DNA from: Thermoplasmata archaeon
GTDB lineage: Archaea; Thermoplasmatota; Thermoplasmata; Thermoplasmatales; Thermoplasmataceae
DNA length: 64,000 nucleotides
Direction: 5' to 3'
NCBI GenBank assembly: GCA_021806235.1
Contig: JAJZXU010000017.1
Span: forward strand, 62,001-126,000
A program made the position numbers and the translations under genes. Below the pieces are notes generated by a model, which was not told the origin of the DNA, made no database searches, and saw only the letters and a list, made by a program, of their open reading frames with translations. This document shows, one piece after another, positions 23,944 through 32,726 of this stretch; position 1 is the stretch's first letter; every line of letters starts with the position of its first letter.

Positions 23944-24960
23944 ATGTTTAAGGGTATCCCAAAAATAATAACAAAATATGCTGGCATATTTATCAGTATA
24001 ACGGTTCTGCTTTTTATTATAATAAAATTCATACCGGAAAATATTATTATAAGCAATTACGGTGCCGGTGCATATAATGGGCTGGGATTAAAAGAACCAG
24101 TTTTCATTCAATATTTCTATTTTCTGTTTGACCTTATCACGGGAAATATGGGGAGTGTAAACATCAAAATTTACACTGGAAATACACTGGGTATAGTTGG
24201 TATGTTACTTCCTGAAACGATGGAATTTTTACTCATAAGCTTTCTCGCATCGCTGGCCATATCGTATGAGGTTGGTGTGTTTATAGGCACAAAATACAGG
24301 AATACAAACAACATTAATGTAAACGTATTTCCATTTCTTATATTATACCTTATCACGGGTTTAATTTTATTAACCATTTTTAGCGGTTTGCTTGGAATAT
24401 TCCCCCTTAGATACATAATACCTAATAGGTTTGCAACAGGTTATTCATGGATCGGTTATGCCGGCAATGGAATTTTTATAACAAAACCAACCAATATAAT
24501 AATGCTTGATAGCATAATAAATGGTAATTATACTGTGTTAATAGATTATGTTAAGGGATTTATTTTGCCCTTCATAGCCCTTATAATACCATCAACAATC
24601 TATCTGTGCATATATATAAGCAGGTTAACATCGATTGAATATAATAAAGATTACCTCAAAATTGCATTTATAAGGGGTTTGTATGGAAATGATTATATAA
24701 AGCATATAAAAAGAAACATAGATTCAACAATTATAAGGGAGATGAAGCCAGTATTCATACTTTTTATTGGGGGTATGATAATAATAAGCTATATATATTC
24801 GTATATGAACATCGGTGAGTTTGTAGTATATTCGTTTTTAAATTATAATGGTGGCCTTATGGGCGCGATATATGGTATTTTTATATTAATAGTGATTATT
24901 CTTATATTTGATTTTATTATTGACCTAGCTATGAGGGGTAAAAAATATGTATTACATTAA
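23944..24960 (+). CDS. ABC transporter permease, OppB/DppB-like
   Basis: The 338-residue protein has about six hydrophobic helices and the large extracellular loop between helices 1 and 2 that is typical of OppB. Near residues 230-255 it carries the cytoplasmic EAA-like segment YLKIAFIRGLYGNDYIKHIK, which contacts the ATPase. It would form half of an oligopeptide- or nickel-type import channel. It overlaps the next permease by 14 bases. The only ATPase-like gene beside it lacks catalytic motifs, so how the transporter is powered is unclear. Confidence 0.8.
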   Translation: MFKGIPKIITKYAGIFISITVLLFIIIKFIPENIIISNYGAGAYNGLGLKEPVFIQYFYFLFDLITGNMGSVNIKIYTGNTLGIVGMLLPETMEFLLISFLASLAISYEVGVFIGTKYRNTNNINVNVFPFLILYLITGLILLTIFSGLLGIFPLRYIIPNRFATGYSWIGYAGNGIFITKPTNIIMLDSIINGNYTVLIDYVKGFILPFIALIIPSTIYLCIYISRLTSIEYNKDYLKIAFIRGLYGNDYIKHIKRNIDSTIIREMKPVFILFIGGMIIISYIYSYMNIGEFVVYSFLNYNGGLMGAIYGIFILIVIILIFDFIIDLAMRGKKYVLH

Positions 24961-25750
24961 ATTGCTTATTAAAAATAAATTATCATTATTCAGTATTATT
25001 ATAATAATTTTATATTTCGTGGGTTTCATACTTGATATAATATACCCGGAATATCTTGGCGTTAAAAATATTAATAGCATACTTGCTTTCAGGTTTAAAA
25101 GCGATTTAATCCCGGTTGCCCCATCAATAAAATCATGGCGCCTGTATATGGGTACAACATACTATGGGATTGAAATATTTCCAGCTATGCTTGCTACATT
25201 AAAAATAGATTTTACGATACTTTTGGCATCACTTACACTGTCTATTGTAACCGGTTTTACTCTGGGTTATATTGGGGTAATATCGAAAAGCAAAATTTAC
25301 AGGAGTTCAGTGCTGTATATAAATAAGGTTTTTTTTGATATACCGTATATAATTATGGCACTGCTCATACTTTTTGTTGTAAGGCCATCCATATATGGCA
25401 TAATAATTGCAATATACATAGCATGGTTCCCATTTTATATAAACAGGTCATGCAAAACAAACCGTAAGGAAATAAAATATGCCTTTACAGAAATTATACC
25501 ATATATAATATCTGATATGGGAAGTATGTTTGGGCTTATAACAATAATAACATTCTTAGGATTTTACTACAGTAACCCGTTTATTGTTGATTTAGGCAAT
25601 ATCATGAATGTTAATGGAAATGTTTCAGAATACATATCGTTTGGGGACTGGTGGATTGTAATTTTCCCACTTATTTTTATCATTGTGTTTTTATTATTCA
25701 CATCTATACTGAGTTATAAAATAAAGGTGATTTTAAATGATAAAAAATGA
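24947..25750 (+). CDS. ABC transporter permease, OppC/DppC-like
   Basis: The 267-residue protein has an N-terminal helix (IIIILYFVGFILDII) followed by a five-helix core with the DppC-type start of the core domain (YGIEIFPAMLATLKIDFTILLASLTLSIVTG). The usual Gly-rich EAA loop is poorly preserved (SCKTNRKEIKYAFTEIIPYI), so the copy is divergent. It overlaps the OppB-like gene upstream and the ATPase-like gene downstream by 14 bases each, which points to one operon. Confidence 0.75.
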   Translation: MYYIKLLIKNKLSLFSIIIIILYFVGFILDIIYPEYLGVKNINSILAFRFKSDLIPVAPSIKSWRLYMGTTYYGIEIFPAMLATLKIDFTILLASLTLSIVTGFTLGYIGVISKSKIYRSSVLYINKVFFDIPYIIMALLILFVVRPSIYGIIIAIYIAWFPFYINRSCKTNRKEIKYAFTEIIPYIISDMGSMFGLITIITFLGFYYSNPFIVDLGNIMNVNGNVSEYISFGDWWIVIFPLIFIIVFLLFTSILSYKIKVILNDKK

Positions 25751-27065
25751 TGATGATTTTAGATTTAAAATAGATAATTTCTCATTAAAAACGGATAACC
25801 CGGTAGTTAACAGTTTAAATATAAAAATAAATCCTGATAAAAGCCTTTTAATATTTTCAAATCATAAAAACATATCGGAGTTTTTATCAATTTTTATGCT
25901 TAAAATCCTTAATAAGAATTGCTATTCCGGTGATATTTTCTATGATAATACAGATATTATACAGATTCTAAAAAAAATAAAGAAGTTCAATATAAGGAAT
26001 AAAAATATGTTAATTTTATCAAATATTATGCGTAATGTATTTGTTATCCCTGAAAATGCTATGGATATATTTGATGAATCATTAACAGTATCCGATCAGA
26101 TTCTTAATTTTTTAACCTATAATACAAGAATAAGAATGCTAAATTCAATAATAAGAAGGGAGATGATAAGCCATGATGATATTGAATATCTAATAAAAAA
26201 CTACAGTAATTCCGATAATAAAGATAATTTTCTCATATACTGGGCAACTGAATATGGTGTGCCAAATATCCTTGATGATCTTGATAAAATTTTAAAAACC
26301 GGTGAAAACTTAAATGAAAAACTTATGCGTGTGTTATTATACCAGAAAACTGGGGTCAACCTTGCGGATATCGTGAACTTAAGGGATTATTATAAATATA
26401 AAACAAAAAATAATAACTCAGGGGTTAACAGGCGTGGCAATAATAAGGTTATTGTGGAAGATGAACTGAACTTTATCGATGTTAAATTAAAAAGGAAGGG
26501 CAATGAAGAACTGTTAAAAAATGAAATGAGCAAGCATATAACAGAGTATCTGAAGTTTTTAGATGTAAATGATGGGATTTATATATTAAACAAAAAACCC
26601 GGAGAAATTGAAAAACCGATATTAAAGGAAATATTACTTGTTATAATGATTTTTTCCAATGCTGATATTTTAATTCTTGATAACCCCGGCATAACAGATG
26701 AGGCAAAAAAATTTATGAACAATGTGTATAGAATTCACAAAATATTTAATTTTGCCTATATATGTACTGCATATAATAGCAATGTTATAAAATCTTATTA
26801 TAAATTATTTGATGATGTTAAAATTTTATATGATAGTAATACCGTTGAAGAATGTTCAGTGGAGGAGTTTATTAAAAACCCGTTACATCCATATTCTAAA
26901 TATATATTAAAAAATAATGATAATCCTGATAGTTCTATGGAAAACGGATGCAGCTACTATGATCTGTGTAAATTTGCCATGGCAATATGCAGAAAAAAGA
27001 TACCTGAAGATCATGAAGTAATAAAAAATCATTCTGTGGCATGCTTTCTTTATGATAATAAATAA
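25737..27065 (+). CDS. Degenerate OppD/OppF-like ATPase (pseudo-ATPase)
   Basis: The 442-residue protein can be matched to an Opp ATPase from both ends. The N-terminus NFSLKTDNPVVNSLNIKI fits the first strand. The C-terminus NPLHPYSKYIL followed by a Cys motif (C-x5-C-x6-C ... C, NGCSYYDLCKFAMAICRKK) is the Opp-type tail. Yet the Walker A loop is gone (FSNHKNISE replaces GxxGxGKS), the LSGGQ signature is absent, Walker B reads ADILILDNPG with Asn for the catalytic Glu, and the switch His is replaced (TAYN). The frame is intact over 442 codons, so the loss of catalysis seems to be tolerated or used. Confidence 0.7.
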   Translation: MIKNDDDFRFKIDNFSLKTDNPVVNSLNIKINPDKSLLIFSNHKNISEFLSIFMLKILNKNCYSGDIFYDNTDIIQILKKIKKFNIRNKNMLILSNIMRNVFVIPENAMDIFDESLTVSDQILNFLTYNTRIRMLNSIIRREMISHDDIEYLIKNYSNSDNKDNFLIYWATEYGVPNILDDLDKILKTGENLNEKLMRVLLYQKTGVNLADIVNLRDYYKYKTKNNNSGVNRRGNNKVIVEDELNFIDVKLKRKGNEELLKNEMSKHITEYLKFLDVNDGIYILNKKPGEIEKPILKEILLVIMIFSNADILILDNPGITDEAKKFMNNVYRIHKIFNFAYICTAYNSNVIKSYYKLFDDVKILYDSNTVEECSVEEFIKNPLHPYSKYILKNNDNPDSSMENGCSYYDLCKFAMAICRKKIPEDHEVIKNHSVACFLYDNK

Positions 27066-27073
27066 ATAATTAA

Positions 27074-30000
27074 TTAATTTATTAAATTAAACATTACTAT
27101 ACTTTCTTCTGTTATGGCATTATTCAGTTTTATATGTTTATTATAGGAAAACATAAACTTATTACTTCCTGAGTTTATGTACAGGTGTAGTTTATTAAGA
27201 TCTTTTACTGTATTATTTAGATTGGTGCTATTATATTTTTCATTAAGTTCCGTTATATTTTGTTCCAGATATTTCATGTAAATTGACTGGTTCTTATCTG
27301 TTATATTGAGACTATATGTGCTAAACCCATTGTTATACAGGTGCGTGTAGTTTAATGTTGATCCCAGATATGTATAATACTGTGTTTTATTCATATTGCT
27401 ATTTATTAACATATTGTATATGGGCATCGGATTCGATCCGTATTTTTCGTTATCTGCCATGAAAGCAGAGTTTTCGGTAATTATGGGATAACTTGACCCG
27501 TTTATAATATGCTCAAGATTTGTGGTAAACGCTGTTATATTTTTCATATTGCTTATCTGGTTTACAAAAATCGGCATTACAATATTATTTCCCTTATACT
27601 TATAATCTTTAGTAGCATTATCATATTTTATACCGTATTTACTGCCATCATTGTTTACAAATGATTTCCATAGATCCCTGGACTTGGTTAAATTATAATT
27701 ATTGCCAAAGGCATAATAAAAAGCCTCCCTTACAGTGGCATTTGAAAACAAATTGTAGGGCATATTTGAATATGAATACTTATTCAATTCTTTTATGCTT
27801 ACATTTGCATTGAAATTATAGAGTTCTGTATAATTAATGGTGTTGGCATATGAATTTACATCGCTCAGCTGTTTTATATATGGAGCGTATATGGATGGGA
27901 ATTCCGCTATCTGGGTTACATTTAATCTTAGGTCCTGATAAATTTCAGATAGGGCGCTTTTATAGGTTATCATTACCATATTTACTTTTGGAACTGGATC
28001 TCCTGGTCTACCTTCAAAATATGGATTTTTAATTAAAGTCACTGAGGAATTTTTTACAGATGAATAGATTTCGTATGGACCATTGGATATTACATTATTT
28101 AAAGAGTACTGATTATATGTGCCATTTTTAAATTCGTTAAAACCCTTTTCCGACCATGTAAGATTTCCATATTTTGCTATATATGAACCTGAAGTAATAA
28201 ATGCACCGGGAGATGATAATATATTAAAAACCAGATTCCTGCTCATGGGCCTATTGAAATGCAGTGTTATATTATCTGTTGAATTATTTACCGTTATTGC
28301 ATTAGCAATGTTTGTATAATTATTCGTTTTATAATAGTTGCCCGGCAACAAATACTGTGCCAGGAGCCACCCTGGAGTCTGTGGTGTTTTATTAACCAGT
28401 AATAAATCAGCGGCTATTGAATATGCGGCATCCCACGCATTTACCTTATTACCATTCTGGAAAAATGCCTTATTATAAATGTGGAATGTATAATCTTCGC
28501 GGTTGCCTGAAATGCCACCGTTGGAACTGGATGGCAGATAGGCCGCAATTTCAGGTGTGTATGATGTGTTATTATGGTATACCAGGAACTGCTCTGTATT
28601 CATCAATATCTGTAAATCGGATTTTGAGTATGCAAGTCCGGGATTCAGGGTATTATACGGTGATGTTGAACTATATGTTATTGATTCTACATTATTATTT
28701 ATGTAAAGGCTTCCATTGCTGTATACCGGTATATCCATATAGTAATTGGTTCTGTATATGCCATTTGATGCATTTATATCGCCGGTTATCCCCGCATTAA
28801 TTGCTCCGTTAATACTAACTGCTATTGTTGCATTTGTAGAATTTAAATATTTTATTTTTAAATTATTTTCATATAATAATTTTGAATTGGGATAAATTAA
28901 AAATTTTGAACTGTTAATAGATATTGAATCACCCTTATTATAAAGTATAGAGGCATTGATATAATTAAAATATGTGCTGTTAAGGGTTTTTACAGGGACT
29001 GATGATGTAAAGTTAATTACATCAGTTTTATTCAGTTTCAGTATTGTTGTACCTGTTGCATTATGTGATTTGTGATTTAGAATATATGAACCACCGAAGG
29101 GCAGTTCAATAGATGTGTTTTTTAATACCCTTATCGTGGAACCGTTTGAAATATAAAAATTATCACCCTTAGCTGAGAAAACATTAGAATTGCTGTAATG
29201 TATAGTAGATGTTCCTGCAAAGAAGATAGAATGATTATTTATATCCATAGCTTCCGTATAGTTTTTATATTTTATATACTCTATTTCATGGCCATTGTAT
29301 GTGTTATTGTAAATATGAGTACCACTTTTATATGTAACATTATTATAATCTGTTACATTGACATTTATGTATTTATTCAGCAGTGATGCTGAATATGTAA
29401 CAAGTTTTAATGTATACATGCCGCCGGATAAATTTTTCAGTGCAAAACTATTATTTTTGTTCACATATAACCGGGATGATGGGTTAAATTTATATGGTAA
29501 ATTATATGTTTTTACCAGAGATCCGTTTTTGTATACAAACATTGTCTGTGCTATAACCTGATAACTGCTATTCTGTGGTTCACTGGAATATGAGGCTGAA
29601 AGATTAATATCTGTACCTGACAAGAAAATATTGGAATTTGGCACACTTGGTGCCCGTGAGTAGTTGTTTATATATATTATTCCACTGGCCGTCTTATTAT
29701 TATTTAATGATGCGACATATACAGGGATAAAGGTATTGTTTTTGTAAAACGAATTTCCAAAATTAATAGAGTAGCGGATATAATATATGCCTGGATTATT
29801 ATAAATATGGCTGGCAAATATTTTATCACCTGATGATTTTATCAGGCTTTCAGAATTATCACCCCAGTGTATTTCCGCATATTTAAACGGTTCATTGGTA
29901 TGTAATGTTATATTATATGTATCGCCCGCTGTTATATAATTTGCAGCAGAATCAATTTTAGCACTGGGAACTGTATTTGAGGGGTGAAAAATAGACAGGG

Positions 30001-30112
30001 CAGCAAATGATGATAATAATACTATTAAGATAATAATTATGGCATACCATTTATTTTTTGTTGATTTGGGTTTGCTCGGTGATGTTTTTGGCTCTGGTAT
30101 GTCATAATCCAT
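27074..30112 (-). CDS. Membrane-anchored extracellular solute-binding protein, family 5-like
   Basis: From the ATG at 30112 the product has 1012 residues. A short cytoplasmic Pro/Ser/Lys-rich segment precedes one transmembrane helix (about 23-45). Next comes a PKD-like beta domain (IHWGDNSESLIKSSGDKIFASHIYNN), a long Asn/Ser/Tyr-rich region, and then from about residue 500 a solute-binding family 5 domain (TEQFLVYHNN, EIAAYLP, NAWDAAYSIAADLLL, NGPYEIYS, LIKNPYFEGRPGD, FSNATVREAFYYAFG). Family 5 proteins feed Opp/Dpp transporters with peptides. Its gene converges on the Opp-like permease operon, so it is the likely receptor. An N-terminal anchor replaces the bacterial lipoprotein anchor. Confidence 0.75.
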   Translation of the reverse strand: MDYDIPEPKTSPSKPKSTKNKWYAIIIILIVLLSSFAALSIFHPSNTVPSAKIDSAANYITAGDTYNITLHTNEPFKYAEIHWGDNSESLIKSSGDKIFASHIYNNPGIYYIRYSINFGNSFYKNNTFIPVYVASLNNNKTASGIIYINNYSRAPSVPNSNIFLSGTDINLSASYSSEPQNSSYQVIAQTMFVYKNGSLVKTYNLPYKFNPSSRLYVNKNNSFALKNLSGGMYTLKLVTYSASLLNKYINVNVTDYNNVTYKSGTHIYNNTYNGHEIEYIKYKNYTEAMDINNHSIFFAGTSTIHYSNSNVFSAKGDNFYISNGSTIRVLKNTSIELPFGGSYILNHKSHNATGTTILKLNKTDVINFTSSVPVKTLNSTYFNYINASILYNKGDSISINSSKFLIYPNSKLLYENNLKIKYLNSTNATIAVSINGAINAGITGDINASNGIYRTNYYMDIPVYSNGSLYINNNVESITYSSTSPYNTLNPGLAYSKSDLQILMNTEQFLVYHNNTSYTPEIAAYLPSSSNGGISGNREDYTFHIYNKAFFQNGNKVNAWDAAYSIAADLLLVNKTPQTPGWLLAQYLLPGNYYKTNNYTNIANAITVNNSTDNITLHFNRPMSRNLVFNILSSPGAFITSGSYIAKYGNLTWSEKGFNEFKNGTYNQYSLNNVISNGPYEIYSSVKNSSVTLIKNPYFEGRPGDPVPKVNMVMITYKSALSEIYQDLRLNVTQIAEFPSIYAPYIKQLSDVNSYANTINYTELYNFNANVSIKELNKYSYSNMPYNLFSNATVREAFYYAFGNNYNLTKSRDLWKSFVNNDGSKYGIKYDNATKDYKYKGNNIVMPIFVNQISNMKNITAFTTNLEHIINGSSYPIITENSAFMADNEKYGSNPMPIYNMLINSNMNKTQYYTYLGSTLNYTHLYNNGFSTYSLNITDKNQSIYMKYLEQNITELNEKYNSTNLNNTVKDLNKLHLYINSGSNKFMFSYNKHIKLNNAITEESIVMFNLIN

Positions 30113-30131
30113 TCTTACACTAATGTAAAAG

Positions 30132-30146
30132 CAAATATTTAAATTT
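30132..30146 (-). promoter_or_regulatory. Probable TATA box of the solute-binding protein gene
   Basis: AAATTTAAATATTTG on the minus strand lies about 25 bases upstream of the ATG at 30112. It resembles the ATTTAAATTTAAAT element of the convergent permease operon, so the two halves of the transporter may share control. Confidence 0.45.
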
Positions 30147-30218
30147 TCTTTAACCACAAAAGGGAGATTTACTTATATGTGATATCATAACCGGGGATCA
30201 AAATCTGTGCGTGTAAAA

Positions 30219-30230
30219 GGTTCCGGAACC
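30219..30230. promoter_or_regulatory. Perfect 12-base palindrome, possible operator
   Basis: GGTTCCGGAACC is a perfect palindrome inside the 200-base interval between two divergent genes. It stands out for its G/C content in an A/T-rich region and is followed by CCCGGG. A protein-binding site is possible; nothing else supports it. Confidence 0.3.
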
Positions 30231-30354
30231 CGGGTTGTAGATTAAATTGTGAAAGGACACTGGAATAATGCTATATTATGATACCCCAGAGTATCTATTG
30301 AAGAATGTTTAATATCCAGACTAAGCCAAAATAATATTAACATGTTCATTATTT

Positions 30355-31443
30355 ATGTTTATGACTATTAAGGCTGTTGTAATGGCTGGCGGTAAGGGAA
30401 CAAGACTCAGGCCTATAACGTATTCAATACCGAAACCAATAGTCCCCATAGCGGGTAAAGCATGTATATCATATTTACTGGATTCTTTTTATAATGCGGG
30501 CATAAAAAATAATATTATTACAACCGGTTATAAATTTGATTCACTGATAAGTAAAATAATAGAAAATAAATATAATGACCAGAGCATACTGTTCTCTGTT
30601 GAAAAAGAGCCCGCAGGAACAGCTGGTGGCATAAAAATAATTTCAGAGTTCCTGGATGATACGTTTATAGTTGGCAGTGGCGATATATTATCTGATTTTA
30701 ATATAAAGGATATACTGAATTTCCATAAAAATAATAACTCTAAAATAACGGTAGTATTAACCGAGGTAAAGGATCCCAGCCAGTTTGGAATTGTGGAATT
30801 AAAGGATAATAAGATAGTAAGATTCCTGGAGAAACCGTCTGCAGGCGAAAAATTTTCAAATCTGGCCAATACCGGAATATACGTAATTGAACCGGAAATA
30901 CTGAAATATATAAGTGAAATACCGTATGATTTTGCCAGGGATTTATTTCCAAGATTATTAAGAAAAAATATATGTATATACGGTTATTTAGGCAAGGGAA
31001 TATGGCTCGATACGGGCAGGCCGAATGATTTAATAAAAGCCAACCAGGTAATGATAGATAAATACGGAAAAGACTATAATGAGGAGTTTATAAAGGGCAA
31101 AAATATAATTGCAACAATGTCAAAATTTGATGGTAATTTTATAGGTGAAAGTTACATAGGCAATGGCATTCAGATGAAAAAAAATATTAAGATATATGAT
31201 TCGGCAATTTATGATAATGTTAATATTGGGGACAATGTTGAAATAGATAACTCAATACTCATGGAAAACGTTACAGTTAAAAATAATACAAAAATAAAAA
31301 ACTCTGTTATAATGAGAAACTGTATAATTGGAGAGGATTCAGAAATAGTTGATAGTATAATTTCTCCTGATTTATCATTGCAGGGCAAATCCAGAATTTA
31401 TAATGTATCCCTGGCATCAAAGATTATAGAAAGTGATATATAA
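30355..31443 (+). CDS. Sugar-phosphate nucleotidyltransferase with left-handed beta-helix tail
   Basis: The 362-residue protein (ATG 30361 is an alternative start) has the nucleotidyltransferase signature MAGGKGTRLRPITYSIPKPIVPIAGK, the metal/substrate motif VGSGDILSDFN, LEKPSAGEKFSNLANTGIYV, and GIWLDTGRPNDL. From about residue 265 it has hexapeptide repeats (NVNIGDNVEIDNSILMENV) of a left-handed beta-helix. This fits mannose-1-phosphate guanylyltransferase or glucose-1-phosphate thymidylyl/uridylyltransferase, which supply sugar donors for surface glycans. The base specificity cannot be fixed here. Confidence 0.88.
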   Translation: MFMTIKAVVMAGGKGTRLRPITYSIPKPIVPIAGKACISYLLDSFYNAGIKNNIITTGYKFDSLISKIIENKYNDQSILFSVEKEPAGTAGGIKIISEFLDDTFIVGSGDILSDFNIKDILNFHKNNNSKITVVLTEVKDPSQFGIVELKDNKIVRFLEKPSAGEKFSNLANTGIYVIEPEILKYISEIPYDFARDLFPRLLRKNICIYGYLGKGIWLDTGRPNDLIKANQVMIDKYGKDYNEEFIKGKNIIATMSKFDGNFIGESYIGNGIQMKKNIKIYDSAIYDNVNIGDNVEIDNSILMENVTVKNNTKIKNSVIMRNCIIGEDSEIVDSIISPDLSLQGKSRIYNVSLASKIIESDI

Positions 31444-31834
31444 ATATAATATATAATATAATTATTACCAGTGCGATAATCATTGAAATATAAACAAGTT
31501 TTTTATTATTGCCAAATATTATCGGTACGGGTCCTATCATTACAATGCCACCAAAATTTGATTTTTTTTCTGCGTTGTCTTTATTATAATCATTTACGTT
31601 CTGATCTGGTTCATTATTATAATCATTATCCGGTATACCTTGAAAGGGTGAAATAAAGAGAAGTATAAAACCAATAAAAATTATTAATGCGGGAATAACA
31701 GATAATGCATTATTGCTTATTATAAATGGAAATATGAAAAATATGCCTACCTTTGCTATGCCCAGAAATCCAAAAATAATAAAAATAATAAACCCGACGA
31801 AAATAAGGTACAGCCCAATTTTATAAGTTTTCAT
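31424..31834 (-). CDS. DUF131-family membrane protein
   Basis: The 136-residue protein has two N-terminal hydrophobic helices (about 5-25 and 43-62), a charged Asn/Asp-rich loop, the signature FGGIVMIGPVPIIFGNNKK near residues 93-111 and a final helix. The GGxxxIGPxPIxFG motif is characteristic of the small archaeal DUF131/TIGR00304 family of unknown function. It converges on the nucleotidyltransferase with a 20-base overlap and follows the coiled-coil gene by 7 bases. Confidence 0.75.
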   Translation of the reverse strand: MKTYKIGLYLIFVGFIIFIIFGFLGIAKVGIFFIFPFIISNNALSVIPALIIFIGFILLFISPFQGIPDNDYNNEPDQNVNDYNKDNAEKKSNFGGIVMIGPVPIIFGNNKKLVYISMIIALVIIILYIIFIYHFL

Positions 31835-31841
31835 AATACAG

Positions 31842-32726
31842 TTATAGGAAACCAGCTTTCTGTAATGTTAATAAATCTTCTGTAGTTAGTTGTTCACCGG
31901 CCTTAAATTTCTCATATAAAGCTGATGCTTTTTCCTGCAATTCAGATTCTTTCTCCTTCTTTTTTGTTACCTTAGTTTTATTTCTGATAGAATATATAGC
32001 CTTTTCAAGATCCCTTAAATCATTTTTGGATTTAATAAAAGCTGCATGCTCTGACTCAGATTCTTTACTGTGTTTTATAAATATTTCGTGGTTTTCATCT
32101 GCTTCTTTCCTTACATTATCAAGCTGCTGCAACTCCTCGTTTATTTCATCACTCAGTTTTGATATCTGATTTGATAAATCCTCTATTTCCTTTTTAAGTG
32201 ATTCACCAAGGGCTCTTTCACTGGTTGTTTTGTCCGTTAACTCTTTTATATCCTTATTCTTTAAAAGTTCCTCTTCTCTCTGAGTTTTTGCTTTCTTGAT
32301 TTCATTAGTTAACCTTCTTATGTCAACAATAATCTTATTCTCATCTTCCTTTGTAAGCTCAGTTGTTTGCTGTCTTTTTTCAAGGTACTGAAGTTCCTTT
32401 TCCTTCATTTTTATATCCTTTAATCCAAGGCCAGCACCAAAACCAGATTTGAGTTCTCTTAAATTCTTCTTAAGGTCTGATAAATTTTTGTAATGCTCTT
32501 CTTTTTCGTCTCTCAAAACTTTTATTTTGTCTATTAACTCATTTTTCTCAGCTATCTTTTCTTTCGCATGTTCACGCATATCGTGTGTTTTCTGATTAAG
32601 TTCATCACGTTTTTTTGCATATTCCTGCGCTTTGGCATTGGCTTCATCTCGCTTTTTAATGTGGAGTTCTACCTCATCTCTGATAGTTTCCTTTTTTGTT
32701 TCAAAATCTTCTAAAAGGTCGGTCAT
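31842..32726 (-). CDS. Archaeal coiled-coil protein (COG1340-like)
   Basis: From the ATG at 32726 the 294-residue product is almost wholly coiled coil: heptad-rich Glu/Lys/Leu sequence over residues 5-255, with a short Gly-rich break (SGFGAGLGLKDIKMKEKEL) near 95. A C-terminal segment EKFKAGEQLTTEDLLTLQKAGFL is conserved in this archaeal family. The function is unknown; these proteins are cytoplasmic and have been compared to SMC-like or phosphatase-linked helices. An IscB element has inserted right in front of the start codon, so the original promoter has been moved or replaced. Confidence 0.75.
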   Translation of the reverse strand: MTDLLEDFETKKETIRDEVELHIKKRDEANAKAQEYAKKRDELNQKTHDMREHAKEKIAEKNELIDKIKVLRDEKEEHYKNLSDLKKNLRELKSGFGAGLGLKDIKMKEKELQYLEKRQQTTELTKEDENKIIVDIRRLTNEIKKAKTQREEELLKNKDIKELTDKTTSERALGESLKKEIEDLSNQISKLSDEINEELQQLDNVRKEADENHEIFIKHSKESESEHAAFIKSKNDLRDLEKAIYSIRNKTKVTKKKEKESELQEKASALYEKFKAGEQLTTEDLLTLQKAGFL

